Origin: Candidatus Latescibacteria bacterium 4484_181
Lineage (GTDB): Bacteria; Latescibacterota; MVCY01
Reading direction: 5' to 3'
DNA: 8,170 bases
Assembly (NCBI GenBank): GCA_002049985.1
Contig: MVCY01000097.1
Span: 1-8,170 of the forward strand
Of this stretch, positions 1-6,896 are shown in pieces. The translations under genes were made by a program, and so were the position numbers. The notes under the pieces were generated by a model, which was not told the origin of the DNA, did not search any database, and saw only the letters and a list, made by a program, of their open reading frames with translations. Positions within the stretch are counted from its first letter, which is position 1, and every line of letters begins with the position of its first letter.

Positions 1-348
1 GTAGCGACAGTTCTGGAGTCCACCACCAGGTTGATTGCCAACTCAAAGGTATGGAATGATCCCTGGAAAAAACGTAAGATAGAAAATCTGGTGCTCCTTC
101 TCCAGGGGGCCTTGCAAGCCGAGGAGAAAGTGGGACTCAAAATGAATGTCTCTAAGCAAAATCTTCAGAAGGTGATCGAAAAACTGCCCTCCCTGCATAC
201 CCCCACCATCTCTAACCTCACAGACGAGGATTGGGTTGCTGTAGAAGTTGTAATAGACGAGAAGATAGTCAGAGAGATTGTCCCTGAGTTAAAGAGAGCT
301 GGGGCCCAGGGGATTATCGAATATCCCTTGAACAAAGTTATCTATTGA
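1..348 (+). CDS. hisG: ATP phosphoribosyltransferase, long form, C-terminal part (5' end outside window)
   Basis: HisG catalyses the first step of histidine biosynthesis, joining ATP and PRPP to give phosphoribosyl-ATP in the cytoplasm. The frame is open from base 1, so only the last 115 residues are present. It begins with VLESTTRLIANSKVW, matching the conserved end of the HisG catalytic region. It then carries an extension of roughly 75 residues (from about LKMNVSK to the end, with LTDEDWVAVEVV and AGAQGIIEYPLNKVIY) typical of the HisG_C domain, which mediates feedback inhibition by histidine. That domain marks the long form, which works without HisZ. The stop codon at 346-348 lies 19 bases before hisD, so the two are almost certainly co-transcribed. 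The codons before position 31 continue the same family pattern, so this is a window truncation and not a start at 31. Confidence 0.93.
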   Translation, partial: VATVLESTTRLIANSKVWNDPWKKRKIENLVLLLQGALQAEEKVGLKMNVSKQNLQKVIEKLPSLHTPTISNLTDEDWVAVEVVIDEKIVREIVPELKRAGAQGIIEYPLNKVIY

Positions 349-367
349 ACAAGAGGTTTGTACACAA

Positions 368-1711
368 ATGCTTGAAATTTTGCACTACAGAAACGGCATC
401 CAGGGTAAGCTTGAAGGGCTTCTCTCTCGTCCCATCCCCTACTGGTCCTCCGATATAGAGATTGAGGTCAAGGCTATTGTGGACACTGTGAGAGATCTGG
501 GAGATGAGGCACTGGTGAAGCTTACAAAGGAGTTTGATGGCGTCAACCTTTCTCAACAGGGACTCCGTATCTCCCTTCAAACGATAGAGCAAGCTTACCG
601 GGCAGTGGACGATGAATTCCTCACAGCCATTCGGGAAGCAATAGCGAATGTAACCCGCTACCACCAGCGTCAGAAGGTCTCTTCCTGGAGCTTCAGTGAC
701 GCAGATGGAGTTGACTTAGAAGAGCATTCTGTCCCATTAGAGCGGGCAGGATTATATGTGCCTGGGGGTAAGGCCCTCTATCCATCATCCATCGTGATGA
801 ATGCTGTGCCAGCCAAGGTAGCAGGGGTGAACAGAATTATCGTTGCCCTCCCCCCCGGAAATGCTCACAACCCGTACATACTGGTAACCTTAGGCGAACT
901 TAACCTGGGGGAGATCTATACCATTGGGGGGGCTCAAGCTATCGCTGCTATGGCTTTTGGAACAGAGACAGTGCCAAGAGTGGATAAAATAGTGGGACCA
1001 GGCAACATCTATGTCACCTTGGCCAAGAGGTATGTGTATGGGGTGGTAGACATCGATATGCTTGCTGGCCCTTCAGAGGTGGTAATCCTCGCAGACCAGA
1101 CAGCTAATCCTCAATTTATAGCGGCTGATATGCTTGCGCAGGCTGAACACGACCAGATGGCCCTGGCAGTCTGTATAACCACCTCTCAAAGGCTAGCAGA
1201 ACAGATACAACGAGAAATAGCGCGGCAGATTAAAGGTCTTAAGCGGCGGGAGATAATCGCTCAGGCCCTCACCGACCACGGGGTGATCCTTATCGTAGAA
1301 GCCTTGGATGAAGGAGTAGAGCTGGTCAATCGGATTGCTCCCGAACATCTGGAACTGATGACTGCCAATCCGCGCCAGACCCTTCCGAGGATCAGAAATG
1401 CTGGAGCTATCTTCTTGGGCCACTACTCCCCCGTCCCAGTAGGTGACTACTTCGCTGGAACCAATCACGTGCTGCCCACCGGGGGCACAGCTCGCTTCAG
1501 TTCACCTCTGAGTGTTTACGACTTCCTCAAACGCTACAGCGTGGTAGAATACTCAAGAAGCAGAATCGAAAAAAAGGGACACCTAATTCGAAGGCTGGCA
1601 CATATCGAAGAGCTGGGAGCACATGAAAAAGCGATTGAACTGCGAGAACAAGAACACAAAGATCAGGAGCTAAAAAAGAGCAAGTCGATGCGGAGTCTGT
1701 CGACAGAATAA
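368..1711 (+). CDS. hisD: Histidinol dehydrogenase
   Basis: HisD carries out the last two steps of histidine synthesis, oxidising L-histidinol to L-histidine with two NAD+; it is a zinc enzyme of the cytoplasm. The 447-residue product has the whole family pattern: ERAGLYVPGG near 125, TIGGAQAIAAMAFGT at 185-199, DKIVGPGNIYVTLAK at 206-220 and DMLAGPSEV at 230-238. By family knowledge the zinc ligands correspond to Q258 and H261 (LAQAEHDQ), D360 (VGDYFAG) and H419 (ELGAHEKA), and the general base/acid pair to E326-H327 (APEHLEL). All are present, almost at the E. coli numbering. The ATG at 368 is preceded by AAGAGG at 351-356. The usual family end falls near residue 427. About 20 further residues form a charged, lysine-rich tail, which is unusual but need not affect catalysis. 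No frame disruption is seen. Confidence 0.97.
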   Translation: MLEILHYRNGIQGKLEGLLSRPIPYWSSDIEIEVKAIVDTVRDLGDEALVKLTKEFDGVNLSQQGLRISLQTIEQAYRAVDDEFLTAIREAIANVTRYHQRQKVSSWSFSDADGVDLEEHSVPLERAGLYVPGGKALYPSSIVMNAVPAKVAGVNRIIVALPPGNAHNPYILVTLGELNLGEIYTIGGAQAIAAMAFGTETVPRVDKIVGPGNIYVTLAKRYVYGVVDIDMLAGPSEVVILADQTANPQFIAADMLAQAEHDQMALAVCITTSQRLAEQIQREIARQIKGLKRREIIAQALTDHGVILIVEALDEGVELVNRIAPEHLELMTANPRQTLPRIRNAGAIFLGHYSPVPVGDYFAGTNHVLPTGGTARFSSPLSVYDFLKRYSVVEYSRSRIEKKGHLIRRLAHIEELGAHEKAIELREQEHKDQELKKSKSMRSLSTE

Positions 1712-1740
1712 AATTCGGAGGATATTGAATCTATCCAACT

Positions 1741-2297
1741 AAAGACTGTATTGCAATACCCTTTTATCGGAGTTGATGCAGCAATTGCTACCCTTGCCGG
1801 ACCCTCCTGCCAAGCTTTGATCATCGGTTAGGTCCTCCGGTGTTCCTACACTCACAACCGTAGAGCTCGCCTTGGCTGTTGCCATAGGCTGTCATCCCGT
1901 GGATAGGCCACATCTGTAAGATGCCCCCAATCGTGCTTTTACTCCCTCCGGCTGCACCAGCGGAAGAGGTGAGGGCCAGTTCTGCTTCTCCTCCCAACCT
2001 CACGATATTTCACTCTCTCATCAAGCAGGCTTTTGTCTTCGCACCGGCGAGACCATAATATGCTGAGATCCCATAATTATCGCTTCACGAGCAAAGAAAC
2101 CCTCAGACTGCGTATCCCGGACCTTCCTTAACTCCTCTTCGATGCCATTGATTTGAAATTGCCCTTTCCGCCCGTTCGCCTGACAATACTATCTCTCCCA
2201 GAATAGGACAATATAGCTGAACCATTAATGTACCTTTTTCACCGGGGAAGCGTCCCAGCTGTTTCCTCTCTCGAATTATCCTTGCTGTGCACTGCAA
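1741..2297 (-). pseudogene. Broken gene of unrecognised family, convergent to hisD
   Basis: I do not recognise the family. A strong Shine-Dalgarno (2301-2310) and TTG start (2297-2295) open a frame reading MQCTARIIRERKQLGRFPG and, later, GEIVLSGERAERA. After that, coding-looking stretches continue in new frames: FQINGIEEELRKVRDTQ to IIMGSQHIMVSPV (about 2158-2045), DKSLLDERVKYREV (about 2037-1996), GGEAELALTSSAGAAGG then KSTIGGILQMWPIHGMTAYG (about 1991-1870), TVVSVGTPEDLTDD (about 1861-1820), and MIKAWQEGPARVAIAA then STPIKGYCNTVF (1824-1741). Each change moves the frame by +1 (modulo 3), five times in under 600 bases. The last frame stays open to 1663, inside hisD's tail, but looks uncoded beyond about 1741. 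The glycine/serine-rich centre suggests a cytoplasmic protein, perhaps a phosphate- or cofactor-binding enzyme, but this is a guess. The pieces look related in style to one ancestral protein; decay and poor sequence quality are both possible. Confidence 0.5.
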
Positions 2298-2300
2298 GTG

Positions 2301-2310
2301 AATCACCTCC
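2301..2310 (-). promoter_or_regulatory. Ribosome binding site of the broken - strand gene
   Basis: On the - strand GGAGGTGATT is a near-perfect match to the 16S rRNA tail. Eight bases separate GGAGG from the TTG at 2297-2295, which makes that TTG the natural start and argues that the damaged frame was once a translated gene. A GTG inside the site (2306) is a worse start because it would overlap the ribosome binding site. Confidence 0.6.
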
Positions 2311-2313
2311 CTG

Positions 2314-2326
2314 TTTGAACTTCAAA
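2314..2326. promoter_or_regulatory. 13-bp perfect palindrome upstream of the broken gene
   Basis: The + strand reads TTTGAACTTCAAA, two 6-base arms around one central base, immediately upstream of the ribosome binding site of the - strand gene. A consensus -35 hexamer, TTGACA, lies on the - strand at 2346-2341, but no good -10 hexamer follows at 16-18 bases. The palindrome could be an operator in the leader region; equally it may be chance, since it is short and AT-rich. Confidence 0.2.
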
Positions 2327-2594
2327 TTCCAGGCCCTAAATGTCAAGTTGAAAAATGCGGCTTAAGTAATCTTCTTTTCAAGTTATAGTGATCCTTCCCT
2401 GAACCGCTTCAGAGCATCTTCTATTAACCACATATCATCCCTTATAAAAATACAGGTTGAGCGGGGAAAAATCAATAGGAAACAGGATCCCTGCACCGAG
2501 CGTTCTGTGTAAGAAGAAGCTTGGACATCTTGAACCTTCACGCAATACAGAGCCCAGAGGCAATTGCTTTATCTTCCAGATAGAAATAAAATGC

Positions 2595-2623
2595 TTGACA
2601 TTAGGGCAACTGATTGCTATCTT
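2595..2623 (+). promoter_or_regulatory. Candidate sigma-70-type promoter
   Basis: A perfect -35 hexamer TTGACA (2595-2600) is followed after exactly 17 bases by TATCTT (2618-2623), which matches four of six bases of the -10 consensus. It points toward the porU-like gene, which would have a leader of about 430 bases. No better candidate was seen closer to that gene. The match is to the Escherichia-type consensus, and the organism's own consensus is unknown. If the lineage is Bacteroidota-like, its housekeeping promoters would differ. Confidence 0.3.
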
Positions 2624-3046
2624 TCTATTGGCGAGGTTCTTGCAGCTAACAGACCAAACCAGAAGGAACCTTCCGTACTACTTCTGGAAAGGGACTGCGG
2701 GGAAGGTACCTATGGCTGTTAGACTGTCGCTTTGCATCTTTTGAGTGGTATTTCTACTCTCCTTAGTGTCACAGGTTACATCTATTATGCTGTGTAATTG
2801 AAATCTGGGGTGAAATTTTGGCCAAGGAGATTGCCTATCGAAACACTGTTCAAGAATATCCGGATTCTTTTTGATTCACAGCAGTCCCACTAGCGGTCTT
2901 TTTCTTTGTCAATAAAAAATAGGTAAGGCCGATTGCTACTCTCCTGGGTGTGGACTTCTCAGAAATTTGAACTCTGGAATTCATTGAAGTCCCAGCCCAA
3001 GAGATCCCACGGGTTTAGTCAGGGATCCGGCACTTTTGTCAACAAA

Positions 3047-3054
3047 AGGTGAGG
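3047..3054 (+). promoter_or_regulatory. Ribosome binding site deciding the TTG start of the porU-like gene
   Basis: AAAGGTGAGG precedes the TTG at 3061-3063 by a normal distance, while the GTG at 3049 sits inside this site and has no site of its own. A short inverted repeat, CTTTTG (3033-3038) and CAAAAG (3043-3048), abuts and slightly overlaps the site and could partly mask it. Confidence 0.45.
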
Positions 3055-3060
3055 AAGAAA

Positions 3061-3573
3061 TTGAGTAAGGGACGCAACCAGCAAAGAAGCAAACTGTTTT
3101 CGCTACGTTGCCCCTTCCTGATTCTGTCTCTCTCGGTCTCACTTCTGATGTCCGGTCTCTCTGCCGCCCAGCAGGTGAAGGTCCTGGAGTCTGATGACAC
3201 CGGCATTCTGCTCTCTTTTCAACCCGGGCCTTTAACTAAACAGACGGTGGACACCGATTCTGGAGAGGCTGAGATTTTACGGCTTGCCGACTGTGGGATT
3301 ACAGATGAGGTGGGTTACCCTATGCTACCGGAGAAGTCGGTTCTGGTGGGTATCCCTCTGGAAGCGGAGGTTAGCCTTCAGATAGTAAGCACAAAGTCGG
3401 TTGTCCAGAGTGGTTATTCTATTGCCCCTTTGCCTAAGCTGGTGGGGGAACGGAGAAACGGAGAGCTTTTCTATGAGAAGCATTTTATTAAAGACCCTCA
3501 GGTCTATTGCCACGATGTCTTCTATCCCCCACAGGTGGTTTCTTTGGGACGGCCAGGACCATTCCTTGAATGA
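3061..3573 (+). CDS. porU: PorU-like C25 peptidase, N-terminal fragment (signal peptide and propeptide-like region)
   Basis: First of three frames of one damaged gene. From the TTG at 3061 the product starts MSKGRNQQRSKLFSLR, followed by a hydrophobic core (FLILSLSVSLLMSGLSA) and a likely cleavage after about residue 37, so it is exported by Sec. The mature part has features common in the N-terminus of PorU/gingipain-like proteins: EVGYPMLPEKSVLVGIPLEAEV and YPPQVVSLGRPGPF. The frame then hits a stop at 3571-3573. Reading resumes in the +1 frame with NEEIEEFYRQVLVNYQ. In relatives I know, the VSLGRPG-type motif is followed by a block of some tens of residues with several beta strands before that point. 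Here it seems absent, so a deletion rather than a single-base slip is likely. Assignment rests mainly on the downstream fragments. Alternative start: GTG 3049. Confidence 0.7.
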   Translation: MSKGRNQQRSKLFSLRCPFLILSLSVSLLMSGLSAAQQVKVLESDDTGILLSFQPGPLTKQTVDTDSGEAEILRLADCGITDEVGYPMLPEKSVLVGIPLEAEVSLQIVSTKSVVQSGYSIAPLPKLVGERRNGELFYEKHFIKDPQVYCHDVFYPPQVVSLGRPGPFLE

Positions 3574-5233
3574 GGAGATCGAAGAGTTTTATCGCCAGGT
3601 TTTGGTCAACTATCAGTCAGCCCGGAGGTGGCGACGGGCAAGTGTCCAGAAGCGCCTACTAACCGCGGGGGTCTCCTTTCCCCCCGGTGAATATCTGAAG
3701 ATCAATGTGAAGACCGATGGGATATATTGCCTCAGGTGGAGTGATCTGAAGAAAGTAGGGATTGATCCCGGCCAGATTGATCCCAATACGATTAGGATGT
3801 ATTACGGAGGAGGCAGGGAGCTGCCTCGGGATCCGTTTGTACCCCCTCCGCAGTGGCGGCAGATCCCGATCGTGGTGGACACTGCCTCGGGATATATCCT
3901 CTTTTATGGGAATAGCATCTCCGGTTGGGATTATGACAAACAGAATAGAGACTTCACTCACTTCATAAACCATTACACAAGGCAAAATTGCTACTGGTTG
4001 AGTCTCAGAGGTACAGAACCAGGCAAACGGATGACCTGCAGAGATGGAACCCCGTGGCGGAAAGGGGCATTCTTTCCTCAGGGCTTTCGTGCCCGAATCC
4101 ATCAGGAGACAGAGCGCTACTCCACATGTGCCGATCCGACAGGAGGATCAGGAATTGAGTGGTACTGGGATAAACTTTCTAAGGCATCAGGGGAGAAAAA
4201 ATATCCGTTTCTCACCTTTCATCCAAACACAACCGACACCTGTCTGATTAAGATAAGGCTGTTACACGAATCAGGCAGAGATCACCTCCTGCAGATCTCA
4301 CTAAACGGTGAAATAATAAACTCAGCGCGGCTCATAGATTTCAACGATACAACAATAGTCATTGTAAAAACAGCAAACTTGCTTAAGACAGGAAGCAACT
4401 ATTTGGGCATAAAAGAGTTGATTGAGAATTCGAAAGTGCGATTGGACTGGTTTGAAGTAGAGTACACGGAACGGTTTGCAGTCGAACAAGGGGAACTCTT
4501 CTTCACTGCTCCCCTTTGCTCCCAGGTAGCGGAGTTCAGGATTTCGGGAATCAACTCTCAAGATACGGTTTGGATATTTGAGGTCTCAGACCCATTCGAA
4601 GTGACCCAGATTACCGGGGGAGTGTGCGCAGATGGAAGATTGACATTTCAAGACTCTTTGCGCTCAGATGCGCCTCGACAATACTACGTTGTCTCTGAAT
4701 CGAGGTGGAAGGCCCCAGAGAGTATCACCGTTTACGACAACGCCCTGGATCTCAGGGAAGAGATAAACGGGCTGGATCACGTCATTATCACCCACCCACA
4801 GTTTTTGGAGCCAGCCCAAAGACTTGCCAAATGGCGTACTCAGCAGGGGCTTAACTCAATGGCGGTTAGCGTGGATGATATCTATAACCAGTTCTCCTGG
4901 GGGCTCTTCGATCCCACTGCCATTCGCAACTTCCTTAGGCATTTGGTAGAGAACGGCAATCCTAACTTGCGATATGTCCTCTTATTCGGAGACGGCTGCT
5001 ATGATTACAAGAATAACTCCGGCATAAGTCCTGGCAACTGGATTCCGCCTTATGAGCAAGGGGCTATTACCACAGATGACTGGTTTGCCTGTTTCGACCA
5101 CGACAGCTCCCTGCCCAGCATGGCAGTCGGAAGGTTTCCGGCCCAAACGGTTATCTTAGTTGCAGATGACGACCACGTTCGAGGTAGATACGATGGGATT
5201 ATTGACTATACCGCTGACACTTGGGATTATTGA
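3566..5233 (+). CDS. porU: PorU-like C25 peptidase, middle fragment (beta-rich region and first half of the peptidase domain)
   Basis: Second frame of the same gene; its open frame begins earlier (near 3401), but the coding-like part starts at about 3566. The region around VSFPPGEYLKINVKTDGIY, DPNTIRMYYGGGRELPRD and the later WGLFDPTAIRNFLRHL, RYVLLFGDGCYDYKNN and AVGRFPAQTV follows the order seen in T9SS sortase PorU and related C25 peptidases. The caspase-like alpha/beta fold starts near DHVIITHPQFLEPAQRLA. After VGRFPAQTV, relatives have a helix (roughly EEA..VDKIIDYT) and a W-containing strand before the LVADD motif. Here ILVADDDHVRGRYD follows at once, and a GIIDYTADT stretch appears after it. 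The frame ends within an exact tandem duplication, with the stop at 5231-5233. No start codon of its own is plausible, so it could only be made by frameshifting or if the disruption is an artefact. Confidence 0.72.
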   Translation: MNEEIEEFYRQVLVNYQSARRWRRASVQKRLLTAGVSFPPGEYLKINVKTDGIYCLRWSDLKKVGIDPGQIDPNTIRMYYGGGRELPRDPFVPPPQWRQIPIVVDTASGYILFYGNSISGWDYDKQNRDFTHFINHYTRQNCYWLSLRGTEPGKRMTCRDGTPWRKGAFFPQGFRARIHQETERYSTCADPTGGSGIEWYWDKLSKASGEKKYPFLTFHPNTTDTCLIKIRLLHESGRDHLLQISLNGEIINSARLIDFNDTTIVIVKTANLLKTGSNYLGIKELIENSKVRLDWFEVEYTERFAVEQGELFFTAPLCSQVAEFRISGINSQDTVWIFEVSDPFEVTQITGGVCADGRLTFQDSLRSDAPRQYYVVSESRWKAPESITVYDNALDLREEINGLDHVIITHPQFLEPAQRLAKWRTQQGLNSMAVSVDDIYNQFSWGLFDPTAIRNFLRHLVENGNPNLRYVLLFGDGCYDYKNNSGISPGNWIPPYEQGAITTDDWFACFDHDSSLPSMAVGRFPAQTVILVADDDHVRGRYDGIIDYTADTWDY

Positions 5234-5249
5234 CTATACCGCTGACACT
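5194..5249 (+). repeat. Exact 28-bp tandem duplication inside the porU-like gene
   Basis: Bases 5194-5221 and 5222-5249 are identical, starting TGGGATTATTGAC and ending GCTGACACT. The unit length is 28, one more than a multiple of three, so the second copy shifts the reading frame by +1 and creates the stop at 5231-5233. Both copies encode GIIDYTADT, in the two different frames. Removing one copy joins the middle fragment to the C-terminal fragment in frame. Confidence 0.95.
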
Positions 5250-6806
5250 GAAAATATCGCTCTTCACTATCTTCCCCAGAGTCTGGATCAGGTGAAGCTG
5301 TATCTCACGGAGTACCCATTAGATTCGTTCGGCAAAAAGCCAAAGGCCAGGAAGGAGTTTATTGAAGCCTTCAATCAGGGAGCTCTTCTGATCAACTTCG
5401 TCGGACACGCCAATTACACTACATTAACTCACGAAGGCCTCTTTGAAGCAGCTACAGACATCTCCCTATTAAACAACGGCCAGCGTCTTCCCTTGTTCTT
5501 TGGTTCTACCTGCAGTGTTAACCACTTTGACCATCCAGTCAATGAGACCATTTGTGAGAAACTCCTGAGGAGGGTCAATGGCGGCCTAATAGCTGCCATT
5601 GGCCCCACCAGGATGGCCTACAATGAACCGAATGTCCGACTTAACAGCACCTTTTATAAGCAGCTCTTCTCACCTTCTGAACAACCTCCGAGAGTGGGTA
5701 AAGCACTTTGGATGGCAAAGGTTATAGTGGGGGGAGGGAGTAACACCGCAAAATTCAGTCTATTAGGTGACCCTGCCCTCTCTCTGATAACGCCCCAGAT
5801 GAAAGTCAACCTCTCGGTGTCGCCGGATACTCTCAAAGCCTTAGGCGAGATTAATATTTCCGGGGTGCTACCCGACCCAAATTTCGACGGTCAGTGCTAC
5901 GTCAGAGTCTTTGACTCAAGCAGATATGCGACATACAAAAGCCCGAGAGGGCCAACAGTAGGATACTCGCTTCCCGGTGCCCCACTATTTCGAGGAATCC
6001 TTTCGATAGAAGATGGACGATTTGAACACAAGGTGCGTATTCCTAAGGATATCTCGTACGGCAGCCAGAGAGGCAGAGTGAGCGTCTTCGTCTGGAATGA
6101 ACAGATTGACGGTTGCGGCAAGGTTGACTCCCTTTTTGTGGGAGGCACTGCCCATATCTCAAGAGAAGATACTCAGGGACCTGATATCACCATCGACATC
6201 AAAGGACAGCATTTTGCAGACGGCGATTACGTGGGGCCTTCTCCTATTATCCAGGCTACCATAGAAGACGAAAGCGGCATCAATATCACTGGAGAGATTG
6301 GCCATGAGATAACCCTAACAGTGGATGCCAGGAGGATATACAATGTAACGAAATATCTACTCTGTGAGAATTCCTACAAGAAAGGGATCGTCCGGTATCA
6401 ACTTGAAAATTTAAGTGAAGGCGAACACACTCTTGCCCTTAAAGCCTGGGACATCTTCAATAACTCTGCTACCAAGAGTGTGACCCTAGTAGTGGTCCCT
6501 GAGGAGAAATTCTCCATCAGAAACGCCCTCTGCTATCCCAATCCAATGAGCTCTGAGATGGTGTTCACCTACGAGTTGCCCCAACCAGCTCAACAGGTGA
6601 AAGTGAAAGTCTTCTCCATCTCTGGCAGATTGATAGATGAGTTTGAGGGAGAGACCAATCGGGGCTACAATCAGGCTCCCCGAGAACAGCCTTCTTGGAT
6701 TCCGCCGATTCCACTGGCTAATGGAGTCTATCTTTATAAAATAGTAGCCAAGGGTTCCAATGGCAAAAAGGCGGAGCTGATTGAAAAATTCAGCGTCATA
6801 AGATAA
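5223..6806 (+). CDS. porU: PorU-like C25 peptidase, C-terminal fragment (catalytic dyad, Ig-like region, sorting domain)
   Basis: Third frame of the gene. The peptidase half contains LLINFVGHANYTT, with the likely catalytic histidine codon at 5406-5408, and FFGSTCSVNHFD, with the likely nucleophilic cysteine at 5511-5513. These match the GHG and (T/S)CS positions of the C25 (gingipain) family. It continues GGLIAAIGPTRMAYNEPN and FSLLGDPALSL, the usual domain end. Beta-sandwich regions follow (INISGVLPDPNFDG; DESGINITGEIGHEITLTVD). The end, CYPNPMSSEMVFTYELPQPA, VKVFSISGRLI and LANGVYLYKI, is a type A T9SS C-terminal sorting domain; the loop where relatives carry WDG(R/K)D reads REQPSWIPPIP instead. 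PorU works at the cell surface, removing this signal from cargo and attaching it. Across its three frames the gene spans about 1250 codons, the expected size. A secreted gingipain-like protease is the alternative; the porV-like neighbour favours PorU. Confidence 0.75.
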   Translation, partial: GIIDYTADTENIALHYLPQSLDQVKLYLTEYPLDSFGKKPKARKEFIEAFNQGALLINFVGHANYTTLTHEGLFEAATDISLLNNGQRLPLFFGSTCSVNHFDHPVNETICEKLLRRVNGGLIAAIGPTRMAYNEPNVRLNSTFYKQLFSPSEQPPRVGKALWMAKVIVGGGSNTAKFSLLGDPALSLITPQMKVNLSVSPDTLKALGEINISGVLPDPNFDGQCYVRVFDSSRYATYKSPRGPTVGYSLPGAPLFRGILSIEDGRFEHKVRIPKDISYGSQRGRVSVFVWNEQIDGCGKVDSLFVGGTAHISREDTQGPDITIDIKGQHFADGDYVGPSPIIQATIEDESGINITGEIGHEITLTVDARRIYNVTKYLLCENSYKKGIVRYQLENLSEGEHTLALKAWDIFNNSATKSVTLVVVPEEKFSIRNALCYPNPMSSEMVFTYELPQPAQQVKVKVFSISGRLIDEFEGETNRGYNQAPREQPSWIPPIPLANGVYLYKIVAKGSNGKKAELIEKFSVIR

Positions 6807-6858
6807 GCTATCTGTCGTCTGTTAGAGCTTAGGTGAAGAGCACCGACTGATCAAAACC

Positions 6859-6874
6859 CGGGTTTTTGAACCCG
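6859..6874 (+). other. Inverted repeat between the porU-like and porV-like genes
   Basis: CGGGTT (6859-6864) and AACCCG (6869-6874) can pair around a four-base loop. The first arm is also part of a perfect palindrome, AAAACCCGGGTTTT (6853-6866), so two exclusive foldings are possible. No run of T follows, so a standard terminator is unlikely. It may modulate transcript processing or be incidental. Confidence 0.3.
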
Positions 6875-6881
6875 ATTCAAT

Positions 6882-6889
6882 AAGGAGGT
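6882..6889 (+). promoter_or_regulatory. Ribosome binding site of the porV-like gene
   Basis: AAGGAGGT lies eight bases ahead of the ATG at 6897-6899. This chooses that ATG over the in-frame GTG at 6891, which is too close to the site. Confidence 0.7.
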
Positions 6890-6896
6890 AGTGAAG

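Larger units (their letters stand above)
2298..3060. other. Long gene-poor stretch between the broken gene and the porU-like gene
   Basis: I see no convincing gene here. A 95-codon open frame on + (2457-2744, TTG start) has no ribosome binding site and an unnatural composition. A 43-codon + frame (ATG 2591, stop 2720-2722) includes the stretch IGEVLAANRPNQKE, and a 44-codon - frame (ATG 2984, stop 2852-2850) includes RRVAIGLTYFLLTKKK. Both look slightly protein-like but lack ribosome binding sites. They could be further relics of decayed genes, which would fit the state of the neighbouring sequence. No tRNA, repeat array or clear terminator was noticed. The region must hold the leader of the downstream secretion cluster. 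Confidence 0.5.

Noticed and set aside
1717..1742. GGAGGA followed by TTG and a five-codon frame just after hisD, as if a following his gene once started here
   Set aside because: The spacing between site and TTG is only two bases and the frame ends at once; too little to claim a relic.
1748..1759. Perfect 12-bp palindrome GTATTGCAATAC downstream of hisD as a terminator
   Set aside because: It has no loop and no T run after it, so it does not fit a rho-independent terminator.
2383..2433. Short - strand frame MWLIEDALKRFREGSL
   Set aside because: It has only 16 codons. An AGGGATGAT-like site precedes it and it looks amphipathic, but it is too short to support as a gene.
2457..2744. 95-codon + strand open frame
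   Set aside because: It has no ribosome binding site at its TTG, an unnatural residue composition, and no recognisable motif; it sits in a gene-poor stretch.
2850..2984. 44-codon - strand frame with a hydrophobic patch flanked by basic residues
   Set aside because: There is no ribosome binding site, the hydrophobic run is too short for a membrane helix, and there is no known family.
3659..4102. 147-codon - strand open frame
   Set aside because: It is antisense to the well-supported C25 peptidase middle region and has no motif of its own.
6853..6866. AAAACCCGGGTTTT as a terminator after the porU-like gene
   Set aside because: It would leave only a five-base stem, it competes with another folding, and the T run is part of the stem.
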